A stretch of DNA of 10,146 bases, from assembly GCA_964501335.1 (NCBI GenBank), contig CAZCTC010000130.1, positions 1 through 10,146 of the forward strand, given 5' to 3'. The notes beneath the pieces are model-generated. The model did no database searches. It was not told the origin of the DNA and saw only the letters and a list, made by a program, of their open reading frames with translations. This DNA comes from CAZCTC01 sp964501335. Lineage in GTDB: Bacteria > Chloroflexota > Anaerolineae > B4-G1 > SLSP01. This document shows positions 1 through 6,738 of this stretch, in pieces. Every line of letters starts with the position of its first letter. Positions within the stretch are counted from its first letter, which is position 1. The translations under genes were made by a program, and so were the position numbers.

Positions 1-68
1 ATTAGATTTTTTCGTTCTGTTCACCCCTCCCCTGGGGGGCCCCTGAACGGTTACACAGCTTTTACATT

Positions 69-130
69 CTGCAACCGATACTTTCCCGGTAAAAATCTCC
101 ACGCAGGACAGACAGAGAGAATTTTTTTCG
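69..130 (+). repeat. Hairpin repeat family, diverged 5' fragment E
   Basis: CTGCAACCGATACTTTCCCGG followed by TAAAAATC, ACGCAGGA, and GAGAGAATTTTTTT parallels the 5' module of copies A and D. It is not followed by a hairpin and appears broken. The stretch just after it (127-139) is the exact reverse complement of 298-310. Confidence 0.5.
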
Positions 131-173
131 ACCTGTGCGATTGTTCATTGGCATAAATTAAAAACGGTTTTGT

Positions 174-307
174 GCCCCGCAACAGGTGCCTTTCCGGTAA
201 AAAGCGACGCGCTGGATGGGGGAGAGAGTTGTTTTTATTCATATTTTCGGCGGCTTCAGAAAGCCGCCGAAAATATGGGCTTTTTTCCAGAGTAACCGCA
301 CAGGTCG
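174..307 (+). repeat. Hairpin repeat family, copy A
   Basis: Begins CCCGCAACAGGTGCC, continues with TTTCCGGTAAAAAGCGACGC and GCTGGAT, then GAGAGAGTT, a T-rich stretch, a perfect 17-bp stem with CAGA loop (240-277), GGGC plus six T, and ends TAACCGCACAGGTCG (293-307). Nearly the same sequence occurs inverted at 4755-4880 (copy B), with related copies at 6488 and 10050. Confidence 0.85.
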
Positions 308-396
308 AATTTTTTGTTTGTGTTTTTGCGCGCATAAGAATGCGCGCCAAAACACGGTTTTTTTCTCCCGCCTTTCCGGGCTAACCGCATAGGTCG
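308..396 (+). repeat. Hairpin repeat family, copy A2 (lacks 5' module)
   Basis: Starts AATTTTTTGTTTGTGTTTTT, resembling copy D, and contains a 16-bp stem with one mismatch and loop AAGA (320-355). Then come GG, seven T, and a 3' module TTTCCGGGCTAACCGCATAGG matching the ends of copies A and C. The 5' module is missing, so it looks like a copy fused to the tail of copy A. Confidence 0.7.
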
Positions 397-447
397 CTTT
401 TCTTCCTTTTGTTTTCAGATTCCCCGCACCGATCAGAGCTTTTTCGT

Positions 448-477
448 TGTCTACTGTCTACTTTCTACTGTCTACTT
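448..477 (-). repeat. Tandem GTAGACA/AGTAGA array after the 249-aa gene
   Basis: About four imperfect 7-8 base units (plus strand TGTCTACTGTCTACTTTC, then TACTGTCTACTT) beginning one base after the TGA stop. On the transcript it is purine-rich and probably unstructured. The same unit recurs at 2455-2485. Confidence 0.7.
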
Positions 478-478
478 C

Positions 479-1228
479 TCAGTACAACTCCAGCTCCAGA
501 TTGATCACTGCACCATTTTCCTCATCCTGCAACACCCGCCCGCCGTTGGCCAGCACCAGCTGCAACAACGTCTGCCGGTAAGCCTCGCCTACCGCCCGGT
601 TGATCACCGCATAAATCGGCTCCTCCGCCCCGGCAAAAGCCGCTTCCAGTTTCGCCCGCAACCCCTTGCGCGCTTCCGCCTGCCGGGCTTTCAACTCGAC
701 CTCGGCCTTTTCCCGGGCAATCGCCCAGGCCTCATCAGTCGCATCCTGCACGGCGGCCCGATTCTGCTCCGCCCCGATTTCATCCATCATAAAGCTCTGC
801 TTCAACCCGGGCAGCTGAGTGCTGACATTATCCCACGACCCCTGAAGCACCATTACATCGCGCACCACTTCACCTCGCGCCACCGCCTCGCCCCGGGCCT
901 GCACCTGAATCAGCTCGATCACCCGCCCCACCAGGACCAGCTGCCGGCTGTCCGGGTGATAGACCACGCTCACCCCCGGAAAATCATAACAATAGCAGCC
1001 GGCCTCATCGCGCGTCCAGGGCTCGAACCCCGGGAACTCCCCGGCCAGCACCCGCTCGAACATCAACAGCGCCTCATCCCCCATCTCCTCGGCCAGCCCC
1101 ACTTCCGCCGTGATCTGCGCCTGCTCGGAGATCTCCCCGCTGGCCGTCACATATTGAGCCACCTGCTTCTGCCAGGCCGCCCGAACGGTTCGAGTCACAT
1201 AGACCAAAACCCTGCGTGGATTGCACAT
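479..1228 (-). CDS. MCNPRRV-type accessory protein of FtsH-vWA-MoxR ternary systems (putative)
   Basis: 249 aa, no signal peptide or membrane segment. It starts MCNPRRVLVYVTRTVRAAW, then has a short beta-rich part (CYCYDFPGVSVVYHPDSRQL, 78-97; VLVGRVIELIQV, 98-109), a charged Ala/Glu/Arg helix likely to form a coiled coil (about 155-200), and a conserved-looking tail (YAVINRAVGEAYRQTLLQL, 206-224, and AVINLELEL, 240-248). From memory, proteins with this start and tail occur beside MoxR and FtsH-like AAA genes in FVM ternary conflict systems; its biochemical role is unknown. The frame is open to 1459, but that part overlaps MoxR. The ATG at 1228 is chosen because AAGGAG (1237-1242) lies eight bases upstream and the protein begins MCNPRR there. 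That Shine-Dalgarno is made of the last two codons of MoxR (AAG GAG) just before its TAA, so translation is probably coupled. Confidence 0.82.
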   Translation of the reverse strand: MCNPRRVLVYVTRTVRAAWQKQVAQYVTASGEISEQAQITAEVGLAEEMGDEALLMFERVLAGEFPGFEPWTRDEAGCYCYDFPGVSVVYHPDSRQLVLVGRVIELIQVQARGEAVARGEVVRDVMVLQGSWDNVSTQLPGLKQSFMMDEIGAEQNRAAVQDATDEAWAIAREKAEVELKARQAEARKGLRAKLEAAFAGAEEPIYAVINRAVGEAYRQTLLQLVLANGGRVLQDEENGAVINLELELY

Positions 1229-1242
1229 CGGATTTACTCCTT
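1229..1242 (-). promoter_or_regulatory. Coupled RBS overlapping the MoxR stop
   Basis: Read on the minus strand, AAGGAG forms both the final Lys-Glu codons of MoxR and the Shine-Dalgarno of the 249-aa gene. The TAA stop follows directly and the ATG comes five bases after the stop. This decides the start of the 249-aa gene and suggests fixed-ratio production of the two proteins. Confidence 0.8.
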
Positions 1243-2415
1243 TTCTAATGAAGCCATCGCCCCATCGATCAATTCCTTCAACGACGCCAGCAAGGATGTA
1301 CGCCCCTGTTGATCGCTGTGCTGCATCAACTCCCGACGCAACCGTCCGGCCTGCTGTAAGAAATCCGCATAATCCGCATCGGTATGCAGGCTCCCACGCC
1401 GCCCGCCCAGCACATTGATATCGCCCATAATCGCCGCCAGCTCGCGCTCGGCACTCCACGAAGTCCCCTCATACGCCTCCAGATACGGCTCGACAATGGA
1501 CTGCAAATGAGGAATCTGCTGAGGATCGTTCCAGACATGCTTGAGCACCCAGAAATCGCCCCGACAGGCCGCGATACTTTGCCGGCGCAACGCCGCCGCC
1601 GCCACCAGCTTCAACAGCTTGATCACCCGTCGATCGCTCAACGCAATCCCCTCCGCCCGGATGCGCCGCACAATCTCCCGATAATCCCGCGCCACCGGCT
1701 CCAGATCCACCTCATCCAGCGCCCGATAAAGCCGCCGCAACGACTCGGTTGTGATCACATTTCCCAGCTCCAGGGTATAACCGTTCCGAATCCGATCCCG
1801 CTCCAGTTGCCAGCCCCGCTGAAACAGATCGCCAAACCGCGCCTCTTCCACATTGTCCGTCCAGACCCGCACCAGAAAACGATCGAACAAAGCCGAGAGC
1901 GATTCATCTTCCGGCACCTCATTGGTCGCCCCGATGGCGCAGAGCAGCGGCGCCGCCTCCGCCCGCCCTCCGTTATAGAAAACCCGCTCATTCAACAGGG
2001 TCAGCAGCGCATTGAGGATCGCGCTGTTCGACTTAAAGACCTCATCCAGAAAAGCCATCTCCGCCCGCGGCAACATGCCATCCGTAACCCGCCGATGCCC
2101 CTGGCCGGCCTGGAAAGCGGCAATATCCAGAGGGCCGAAGATCTCCGCCGGTTCGGTAAACCGGGTCAGCAGATATTCAAAATAAGGCACCTTGCCGTTG
2201 CCGCGCCGCTCATTTTCCGGACTGCACAGCAGCGCAAACCGCTTGACCAGCTCGCTCTTGGCCGTGCCCGGCGGCCCCACAATCAACAAATGCTCCTGCG
2301 CAATGGCGCACACCATCAGCATTTCGATCAATTCGTCTTTGGAAACAAAGGCGCCCTTCAATAAATTGCTCAGATCGGTCAAATCCCCCAGATCGTTCAA
2401 TAATTCCTGGCGCAT
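1234..2415 (-). CDS. MoxR/RavA-type AAA+ ATPase
   Basis: 393 aa. MoxR ATPases are chaperone-like AAA+ proteins that usually work with a von Willebrand A (vWA) domain partner to remodel or activate targets. Visible motifs: Walker A GPPGTAKS (47-54), FTEPAEIFGPLD (86-97, typical of MoxR), Walker B AFLDEVFK (121-128), ILNALLTLLNER (133-144), sensor 1 IGATNE (161-166), arginine finger in LFDRF (176-180), and the lid/sensor 2 region GIALSDRRVIKLLKL (256-270) followed by DFWVLKHVWNDPQQ (287-300), a RavA-like pattern. The frame is open further upstream, but I start at 2415 because AGGAG (2421-2425) lies five bases ahead and MoxR homology begins there; an alternative ATG at 2430 has a weaker site. 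It lies 76 bases after the AAA+ gene and ends five bases before the next gene. No vWA gene is visible in the window. Confidence 0.92.
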   Translation of the reverse strand: MRQELLNDLGDLTDLSNLLKGAFVSKDELIEMLMVCAIAQEHLLIVGPPGTAKSELVKRFALLCSPENERRGNGKVPYFEYLLTRFTEPAEIFGPLDIAAFQAGQGHRRVTDGMLPRAEMAFLDEVFKSNSAILNALLTLLNERVFYNGGRAEAAPLLCAIGATNEVPEDESLSALFDRFLVRVWTDNVEEARFGDLFQRGWQLERDRIRNGYTLELGNVITTESLRRLYRALDEVDLEPVARDYREIVRRIRAEGIALSDRRVIKLLKLVAAAALRRQSIAACRGDFWVLKHVWNDPQQIPHLQSIVEPYLEAYEGTSWSAERELAAIMGDINVLGGRRGSLHTDADYADFLQQAGRLRRELMQHSDQQGRTSLLASLKELIDGAMASLEKE

Positions 2416-2425
2416 AGATTCTCCT
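2416..2425 (-). promoter_or_regulatory. RBS deciding the MoxR start
   Basis: AGGAG (2421-2425) with a five-base spacer before the ATG at 2415. It supports the 393-aa product over the 430-aa open frame, which would overlap the end of the upstream AAA+ gene. Confidence 0.75.
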
Positions 2426-2454
2426 ACCATTGCGATTTCATTCCCTGCATCCCG

Positions 2455-2485
2455 CTGTCTACTGTCTACTTGCGGCTGTCTACTT
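2455..2485 (-). repeat. Tandem GTAGACA array between the AAA+ and MoxR genes
   Basis: CTGTCTACTGTCTACTT, a short interruption, then CTGTCTACTT on the plus strand. It starts six bases after the stop of the AAA+ gene and occupies much of the 76-bp gap to MoxR. It matches the array at 448-477. Confidence 0.7.
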
Positions 2486-2491
2486 CCCCAA

Positions 2492-4405
2492 CTACCTTCG
2501 CAAATGCTGGCTCCGCCGCTCTTCACGCCGGCGACGCACCGCCTCCACCTTCTGCGCCAGATACTCCGGCGTCACAGCCTGCCCATCCAAATAATACTCC
2601 ATACTGGCTTCCTGAAAAATCGCCCGCAACTCATCGTTGTTGAACCCTTCCGTCGCCTCCGCCACCTGCTCCAACACCCGCGTCACAAAACCGGCCGCAT
2701 CTTTCCCCCAGGCCGGCTCCGCCTGCCGCTGCCACAGCTCGGTCAACAGCCGATCCACACAGAAATTGCGCGCATGGATTCCGGCCACCTGCTGCCGGGC
2801 CGGATAATCCGGCAGCCCGATCTCGATCGGGCGCAACCGCGACGGCCGTAACAGCGCCTCATCGATGATGTCGATCCGATTGGTCGTCCCGATCACCAGC
2901 ACCGCCTGTTCCTGCCGGAAACCATCCATCTCCGTCAACAGCTGCGCCACCACCGCATTGTTGGCCCGCGCACCGCCGTCCGCATAGGTCGAACGCTGGC
3001 TGGCAATCGAATCGAACTCATCGAAAAAGACCACCGCCGGAGCATTGCGCCGCGCCACCGAGAAAATCCGGCGCAGGTTGTTCTCGCTCTGCCCCACATA
3101 CTTATCCATAATCTCCGGCCCCGAGACCATCTGAATCGTCGCATTCATCTCATTGGCCACCGCTTTGGCAAAAAGCGTCTTCCCGGTCCCGGGCGGCCCG
3201 TGAAAAATAAAGCCGCGGGGGATCAATTGCGCCCGCGCCGCATCGCTCAATCCCTCAATCTGCCCGCCCATCAACCGGATCGTCCGCTGCAACTGATGCT
3301 TGACATCCTCGTACCCCCCGATCTGCTCGAAACTGGTGTCGGGGATCTCGATCTCATCGTTGGAAGAACGCTTGAACTGCCGGATAACCCGATAGATCGC
3401 CGCCGTATCGCATCCCGGCGCCACCGTCGCCCCCACATACTGCATGGCATTGCGAAATTGAATGGCATTCAGACCGGCGACATTCTTATAGAGCCCTTCC
3501 GGATCGTAATCGCTGAACCGGGCCCGCTCGGTCCGGGTAAGCAAACGCCCCACGGTATACTCCTGCGGTTTGCCCGTCTCGCCGACATGCCGCGGCAATC
3601 CGGTCAGGTGAATATGGACCGCAAACCGATCGGACAACACCTTCTGCACCTCCAGCGAAGGGTCCAGAAACCCCAGCAACTGCGCCTTCTCCCCCTTGCC
3701 GGTCCGTTGATAGAGCAACTCAATCTGCGCCGGCGTATCCAGAAGATCCACCCCGCGCAGAATCAGCACCTCGCCCTGTTTGAGATTCCGAATCACCAGC
3801 GGCAACATCCCCAACGGATTGGCCGGGCCGCCCTGCATCGCCTGCTCCATCTGCCCCGCCAGTCCCATCCGCCCTCGATTGTCCTCGGAAAGGGCATTCT
3901 CCAACACCGGCTTCTTGCCCGCCAGCCCACAGACATACTCATAGATAAATTCCGTGAGCAACTTATCGCAGACCACCAGCACCGAAAGCCCATGGCGCAG
4001 AAAATCGCCGATCGACCGCAGTTCCTCTCCATAGGCCAGCCGCACCGCCTCATGGTCCGAAATCGACTCCGGATAATGGTCCAACGACTCCGCCGCCGGT
4101 TTGACCGGTTGCGCGGCCTCCTCCCAGGCGGCATCGAGTTCTGCCCGCAGCAACCCACCGACGCGAGGAGCCGGAGCCGCCGCGGGAACAGAAGTCTCTG
4201 GAGCAGATGGCTGCAACAACCGCACCGGTTGCACCGCAAAGCGTTCCAGCGGCAGTTCCAGATAGCCCACCGGCAACGCCTTATCCGAACGCGCCGGATA
4301 GACCTTTAAAAAGTCGCCCAGCCGCACCTTCGGATTATCGCGGACATACCGCCGCGCCTCCCCACTCTGCTCCCCAAAATCCAGCCGCAAGATGATAGCT
4401 TCCAT
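2492..4405 (-). CDS. FtsH-like classical AAA+ ATPase with degenerate N-terminal AAA domain
   Basis: 637 aa, predicted cytosolic ATP-driven remodelling ATPase. The C-terminal AAA+ domain (about 355-620) is intact: Walker A GPPGTGKT (403-410), pore loop KYVGQSE (435-441), Walker B VVFFDEFD (458-465), sensor 1 IGTTNR (505-510), second region of homology DEALLRPSRLRP (515-526) and the AAA lid (TEGFNNDELRAIFQEA, 585-600). Classical enzymes read PGRFDR; here it is PSRLRP, so the first arginine finger is kept (Arg523) and the second position is Pro with an Arg one residue earlier. No HEXXH follows and the protein ends after the lid, so it is not an FtsH protease. Residues about 135-330 look like an inactive AAA domain: LSVLVVCDK where Walker A would be, EVLILRGVDLL like Walker B, then DPSLEVQKVLSDRFAVHIHL. 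Residues 65-82 are a Pro/Ala linker. The start has GGGGAGAG (4416-4423) ten bases upstream. Probably first gene of an operon with MoxR and the 249-aa protein; I assign it by inference to the FtsH-vWA-MoxR ternary systems. Confidence 0.9.
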   Translation of the reverse strand: MEAIILRLDFGEQSGEARRYVRDNPKVRLGDFLKVYPARSDKALPVGYLELPLERFAVQPVRLLQPSAPETSVPAAAPAPRVGGLLRAELDAAWEEAAQPVKPAAESLDHYPESISDHEAVRLAYGEELRSIGDFLRHGLSVLVVCDKLLTEFIYEYVCGLAGKKPVLENALSEDNRGRMGLAGQMEQAMQGGPANPLGMLPLVIRNLKQGEVLILRGVDLLDTPAQIELLYQRTGKGEKAQLLGFLDPSLEVQKVLSDRFAVHIHLTGLPRHVGETGKPQEYTVGRLLTRTERARFSDYDPEGLYKNVAGLNAIQFRNAMQYVGATVAPGCDTAAIYRVIRQFKRSSNDEIEIPDTSFEQIGGYEDVKHQLQRTIRLMGGQIEGLSDAARAQLIPRGFIFHGPPGTGKTLFAKAVANEMNATIQMVSGPEIMDKYVGQSENNLRRIFSVARRNAPAVVFFDEFDSIASQRSTYADGGARANNAVVAQLLTEMDGFRQEQAVLVIGTTNRIDIIDEALLRPSRLRPIEIGLPDYPARQQVAGIHARNFCVDRLLTELWQRQAEPAWGKDAAGFVTRVLEQVAEATEGFNNDELRAIFQEASMEYYLDGQAVTPEYLAQKVEAVRRRREERRSQHLRR

Positions 4406-4493
4406 AAATTAAATTCTCTCCCCGAAAAACAAAAAAACGCAGTATCGCATAATTCATTCAGAACTCACCGCCGATCGAAAATGTTGTAAACAG

Positions 4494-4565
4494 ACGCAGA
4501 GGCCGCGAAGAAAAAGCTTAAAAATCCTCTTTTATCTCTCTCGGCGATCTCGGCGCCTCCGCGGT
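4494..4565. repeat. Imperfect inverted repeat, ACGCAGAGGC type
   Basis: ACGCAGAGGCCGCGAAG (4494-4510) can pair imperfectly with CGGCGCCTCCGCGGTG (4550-4565). This resembles a class of 'cgcagaggc...gcctctgcggtg' intergenic repeats seen in many bacterial genomes. It lies upstream of the AAA+ gene. Confidence 0.4.
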
Positions 4566-4643
4566 GTATTTCTTTCGGTTTGCCGCTGAGTTACTTTTGC
4601 GGTATTGCCAAAAAACTGTTAGCACGCAGAACTTCTGGGATCA

Positions 4644-4712
4644 AGGGCGGCCACATCGGGCCGCCCCTACAAAAGGCCCCCTGATGTAGGGGCGCCCCTG
4701 CGTGGACGCCCT
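4644..4712. repeat. REP-like GC-rich repeat, copy 1
   Basis: Contains GGGCGGCCACATCGGGCCGC followed by CCCTAC; the whole 27 bases 4644-4670 are identical at 9976-10002. An inverted GTAGGGGC (4686-4693) can pair with GCCCCTAC (4663-4670), and a 12-bp palindrome AGGGGCGCCCCT lies at 4688-4699. Related GC-rich intergenic repeats are widespread in uncultured environmental bacteria. Confidence 0.75.
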
Positions 4713-4754
4713 AATCTGGCCTTGTAAAACTCAACCCATACAATTCGCCCCACA

Positions 4755-4880
4755 AACAAGAGAAAAAACCCCATATTTTCGGCGGCTTTCTGAAGCCGCC
4801 GAAAATATGCATAAAAATAACTCTCTCTCCCTATCCAGCGCGTCGCTTTTTACCAGAAAAGCACTTGTTGCGGGACGCTA
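4755..4880 (-). repeat. Hairpin repeat family, copy B
   Basis: On the minus strand it begins at the stop codon of FGE-fold copy 3 (TTTAGCGTCCCGCAA), then matches copy A closely through GGTAAAAAGCGACGCGCTGG, the GAGAGAGAG stretch and an identical 17-bp stem with CAGA loop (4772-4809). The 3' module (TAACCGCACAGGTCG in copy A) is not recognisable here. Confidence 0.85.
4761..4809 (-). terminator. Probable intrinsic terminator of the three-gene FGE-fold operon
   Basis: On the minus strand a perfect 17-bp stem (arms 4793-4809 and 4772-4788, loop CAGA) is followed after GGG by six T residues (4763-4768). It lies about 70 bases after the stop of copy 3 and in the same sense, so it could end transcription of the FGE-fold genes before the AAA+/MoxR block. 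It is also the hairpin of repeat copy B, so its presence may owe more to the repeat than to selection for termination. Confidence 0.6.
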
Positions 4881-6428
4881 AATATTCCTCAAACAAGGAA
4901 CCGCAACCCGAAACCCCGTATCCAGCGCCTCCTGCACTGCCGGCAAATGAGCCCGCATCGTACAACGCGCCAGAAACCGCAAACGCACCGCATCTTCTTC
5001 AAAATCGGCCCCTCGTACCACCCGTTGCCGATCCTCCCCCCCCTCGCGTCCATCCCAAACATTATAAGGATAATCCGCCCATGCAGTACTGCACCACACC
5101 TTATGCTGTCGGCGGATCAGTTGCGCCCGCATCTCATCGTCCCACTCATCGCCCCAGGGATAACGCCGCTTGGTCCGCGTCTCCCCATCCCAACTGACCG
5201 CCTTCTCCCACTCAGCCTCCGTCGGCAAACGCACCCCCCGCCAGCGACAATAGGCCGTCGCCTCATACCAGTTCACCCCCACCACCGGCCGCAGACTCTG
5301 ATCGTAATTCATCGCCTCAGGCCACCAGGCCGGTTGCAGACGCCATGGATAATACCCGCCGACAACCCCAACCCCCCAACGCCATTTTCCATGCGCCAGA
5401 GCCTCCCCCCAATATTCCGCCTTCTGATAGCCTCCAGCCCGGATGAACTCCTGATACTGACCGTTCGTCACCAACCGTTTGGAGAGATAATACCCCGGCA
5501 AATCCAGCTCATGTTGCGGCTGTTCGTGCTTTTCTGCCGAAACATCCTCTTTCAAACTGCCCATCAAAAAAGTCCCCGCCGGCACATACTCCATTCCCGG
5601 CGGCGTCAGACTTCTCAGATAAGCATCGATCTCCCGCTGATCGGGATGGTCTTCAATCGCAGCCAGCCGGTTCCATGGGCCCAATTGTATCTCAGGACGG
5701 GAAAAACTGAGCAGATGCGGAACCTTGCCCAGAAAACCGGCCGCCTCGATCTCTTTCTTCAGCGCCATCCAATCTCCCACAGCCCCCAGACGGGCCCGGT
5801 CCCACTCCGCCATCCGCTTCGCCAGATTGACCGCCAGCAGCGGATTGCGGCGCTCGACCGCTTTCCAATAAAGCTGTCCCACCCGGCTCCGTTCACGCGG
5901 ATAACGTTCTCCGTAATAGTACAGCGCCTGCTCATAACCGATCTGCACAAATTCCAATTGATCCAGATGAACGCCGTAATCCCCCAACGCCTCCCAACAC
6001 CGCGCCGTCCGCAACGGATCGCTACCGCTTTCCGCCTCAATCATCGCCCGGGCCTGCCGATAATGCTGTCGGGCCTCATCCCCATCCTCGGGATTTCCGC
6101 GCCGGCTCAAAGCCGCCGCCAATCCCAACCGGGCCCGCACCTCGCCGACGTGATCGCCCGGCATCAGCTCCTCCAGCCAGATACGACAACTGCTCACCGC
6201 CTCGTCCCACCGCCCCAGCGCCAGAAAAAGCGGCGCCGCATGGACCGGATCTTCAAAATGCAAATAAGCATCGGCAGCCCGCTCCAGATCGCCGGCCGCC
6301 GCCCAGCAAGCCGCCGCCGATTCCCATTGACCATCGACCTGCAACCACTCCGCCGCCCGCCGGTTCAACGCCGCCGCCAGCCACAAACGATCTTCTTTTT
6401 GATAACCCAACCGTTTCAAAAGGTTCAT
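4878..6428 (-). CDS. TPR-like / FGE-sulfatase-fold protein, copy 3
   Basis: 516 aa, closest to copy 2. TPR-like helices occupy 1-210 (RRAAEWLQVDGQWESAAACW, VGQLYWKAVE). The FGE-fold domain starts near 279: MEYVPAGTFLMG (279-290), PVVGVNWYEATAYCRWRG (381-398), RLPTEAEWEKA (400-410), RRYPWGDEWDDE (421-432), VWCSTAWADYPY (444-455), VVRGADFEE (470-478), RCTMR (488-492), TGFRVAV (504-510). As in copy 2 the GNVxEW segment is absent, and the FGE catalytic cysteines are not present. The protein runs six residues past the usual domain end (PCLRNI), and its TAG stop sits at the boundary of an intergenic repeat. No good Shine-Dalgarno precedes the ATG: the leader TGTAAAAGCG resembles the GGTAAAAAGCG before copy 2, as expected if the unit was duplicated and then separated by repeat insertion (inference). 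It may depend on read-through from copy 2 or on an unseen promoter in the 310-bp gap. Confidence 0.88.
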   Translation of the reverse strand: MNLLKRLGYQKEDRLWLAAALNRRAAEWLQVDGQWESAAACWAAAGDLERAADAYLHFEDPVHAAPLFLALGRWDEAVSSCRIWLEELMPGDHVGEVRARLGLAAALSRRGNPEDGDEARQHYRQARAMIEAESGSDPLRTARCWEALGDYGVHLDQLEFVQIGYEQALYYYGERYPRERSRVGQLYWKAVERRNPLLAVNLAKRMAEWDRARLGAVGDWMALKKEIEAAGFLGKVPHLLSFSRPEIQLGPWNRLAAIEDHPDQREIDAYLRSLTPPGMEYVPAGTFLMGSLKEDVSAEKHEQPQHELDLPGYYLSKRLVTNGQYQEFIRAGGYQKAEYWGEALAHGKWRWGVGVVGGYYPWRLQPAWWPEAMNYDQSLRPVVGVNWYEATAYCRWRGVRLPTEAEWEKAVSWDGETRTKRRYPWGDEWDDEMRAQLIRRQHKVWCSTAWADYPYNVWDGREGGEDRQRVVRGADFEEDAVRLRFLARCTMRAHLPAVQEALDTGFRVAVPCLRNI

Positions 6429-6487
6429 CGCTTTTACAGGTTATGGCTCCCCATATTGCTTCTTAATCTTCTGCTCTCTATCTGTTT

Positions 6488-6642
6488 TAGCGTCCCGCAA
6501 AAGGCTTTTGTTCAGTTCGAATCGACGCGCTGGGCGAAGCAGGCAGAGAGAAGTTGTTTTTTCATTTTGTCGGCGGCTTCAGAAAGCCGCCGACAAAATG
6601 GACTTTTCTTTCTCACGTTTTTCGGGCCAACCGCACAGACGG
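6488..6642 (+). repeat. Hairpin repeat family, copy C
   Basis: Lies in the 310-bp gap between FGE-fold copies 2 and 3, antisense to them. It starts TTTAGCGTCCCGCAAAAGGC, shares CGACGCGCTGG and GAGAGAAGTTG, and has a perfect 17-bp stem (6563-6600, loop CAGA) whose base sequence differs from copies A/B while both arms still pair. It ends TTCGGGCCAACCGCACAGAC. In the gene direction it has no T-run after the stem, so it should not terminate the operon. Confidence 0.8.
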
Positions 6643-6696
6643 TTCCAATAGGCCGGTTGTAATTTTTTTTAAAGACCTTCAACCCCAAACGAAAAA

Positions 6697-6735
6697 ATCT
6701 TCCGCTCTTCCAATCTTCCGCTCTTCCAATCTTCC
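6697..6735 (-). repeat. 16-bp tandem repeat after FGE-fold copy 2
   Basis: 2.4 perfect copies of ATCTTCCGCTCTTCCA (plus strand), ending three bases before the stop codon of copy 2. The transcript sense is purine-rich (GGAAGATTGGAAGAGC). No coding role is seen. Confidence 0.8.
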
Positions 6736-6738
6736 CCG

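Larger units (their letters stand above)
1..478. other. Gene-free region rich in repeats
   Basis: No convincing coding frame. It holds repeat fragment E, copies A and A2, and the GTAGACA array at the 249-aa gene's stop. Positions 1-60 contain a GC-rich stretch with a short GTTCA/TGAAC inverted pair (19-23, 44-48) that I cannot interpret. The missing vWA partner could lie beyond position 1. Confidence 0.6.
4406..4877. other. Repeat-filled region separating the two gene blocks
   Basis: Contains, along transcription, copy B with its terminator-like hairpin, REP-like copy 1, the ACGCAGAGGC inverted repeat, and the leader of the AAA+ gene with GGGGAGAG (4416-4423). An AAA+ promoter is expected here, but I see no convincing -35/-10 pair. 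Confidence 0.6.
6429..6738. other. Repeat-filled gap inside the FGE-fold gene cluster
   Basis: Copy C and the 16-bp tandem array fill most of it. No coding frame or clear promoter is seen. Copies 1 and 2 are only six bases apart, so this gap looks like a later expansion of a once compact operon (inference). Confidence 0.6.

Noticed and set aside
51..384. Small open frames on both strands (99 and 70 codons)
   Set aside because: They run through repeat fragment E and copy A, and their residues come from repeat sequence. Similar frames appear in the other copies.
1229..1459. 77-residue N-terminal extension of the 249-aa protein
   Set aside because: It lies inside the MoxR gene in another frame. 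MCNPRRV at 1228 is a recognisable start with AAGGAG upstream.
1384..2364. 326-codon plus-strand frame; similar ones at 3200-4309 and 7113-8375
   Set aside because: Antisense shadows of the MoxR, AAA+ and FGE-fold genes, which have clear motifs. The shadows have none and lack ribosome binding sites.
448..2485. CRISPR-like array from the GTCTACT units
   Set aside because: Units are 7-8 bases without spacers of regular length; this is a simple tandem repeat.
2416..2526. N-terminal extension of MoxR by 37 residues
   Set aside because: It would overlap the end of the AAA+ gene and translate the GTAGACA array. AGGAG lies just before the ATG at 2415, where MoxR homology begins.
4947..6662. 571-codon open frame on the plus strand
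   Set aside because: It lies antisense to FGE-fold copy 3, is rich in Pro/Arg/His/Leu as expected from mirror reading of GC-rich codons, shows no family motif and runs into repeat copy C.
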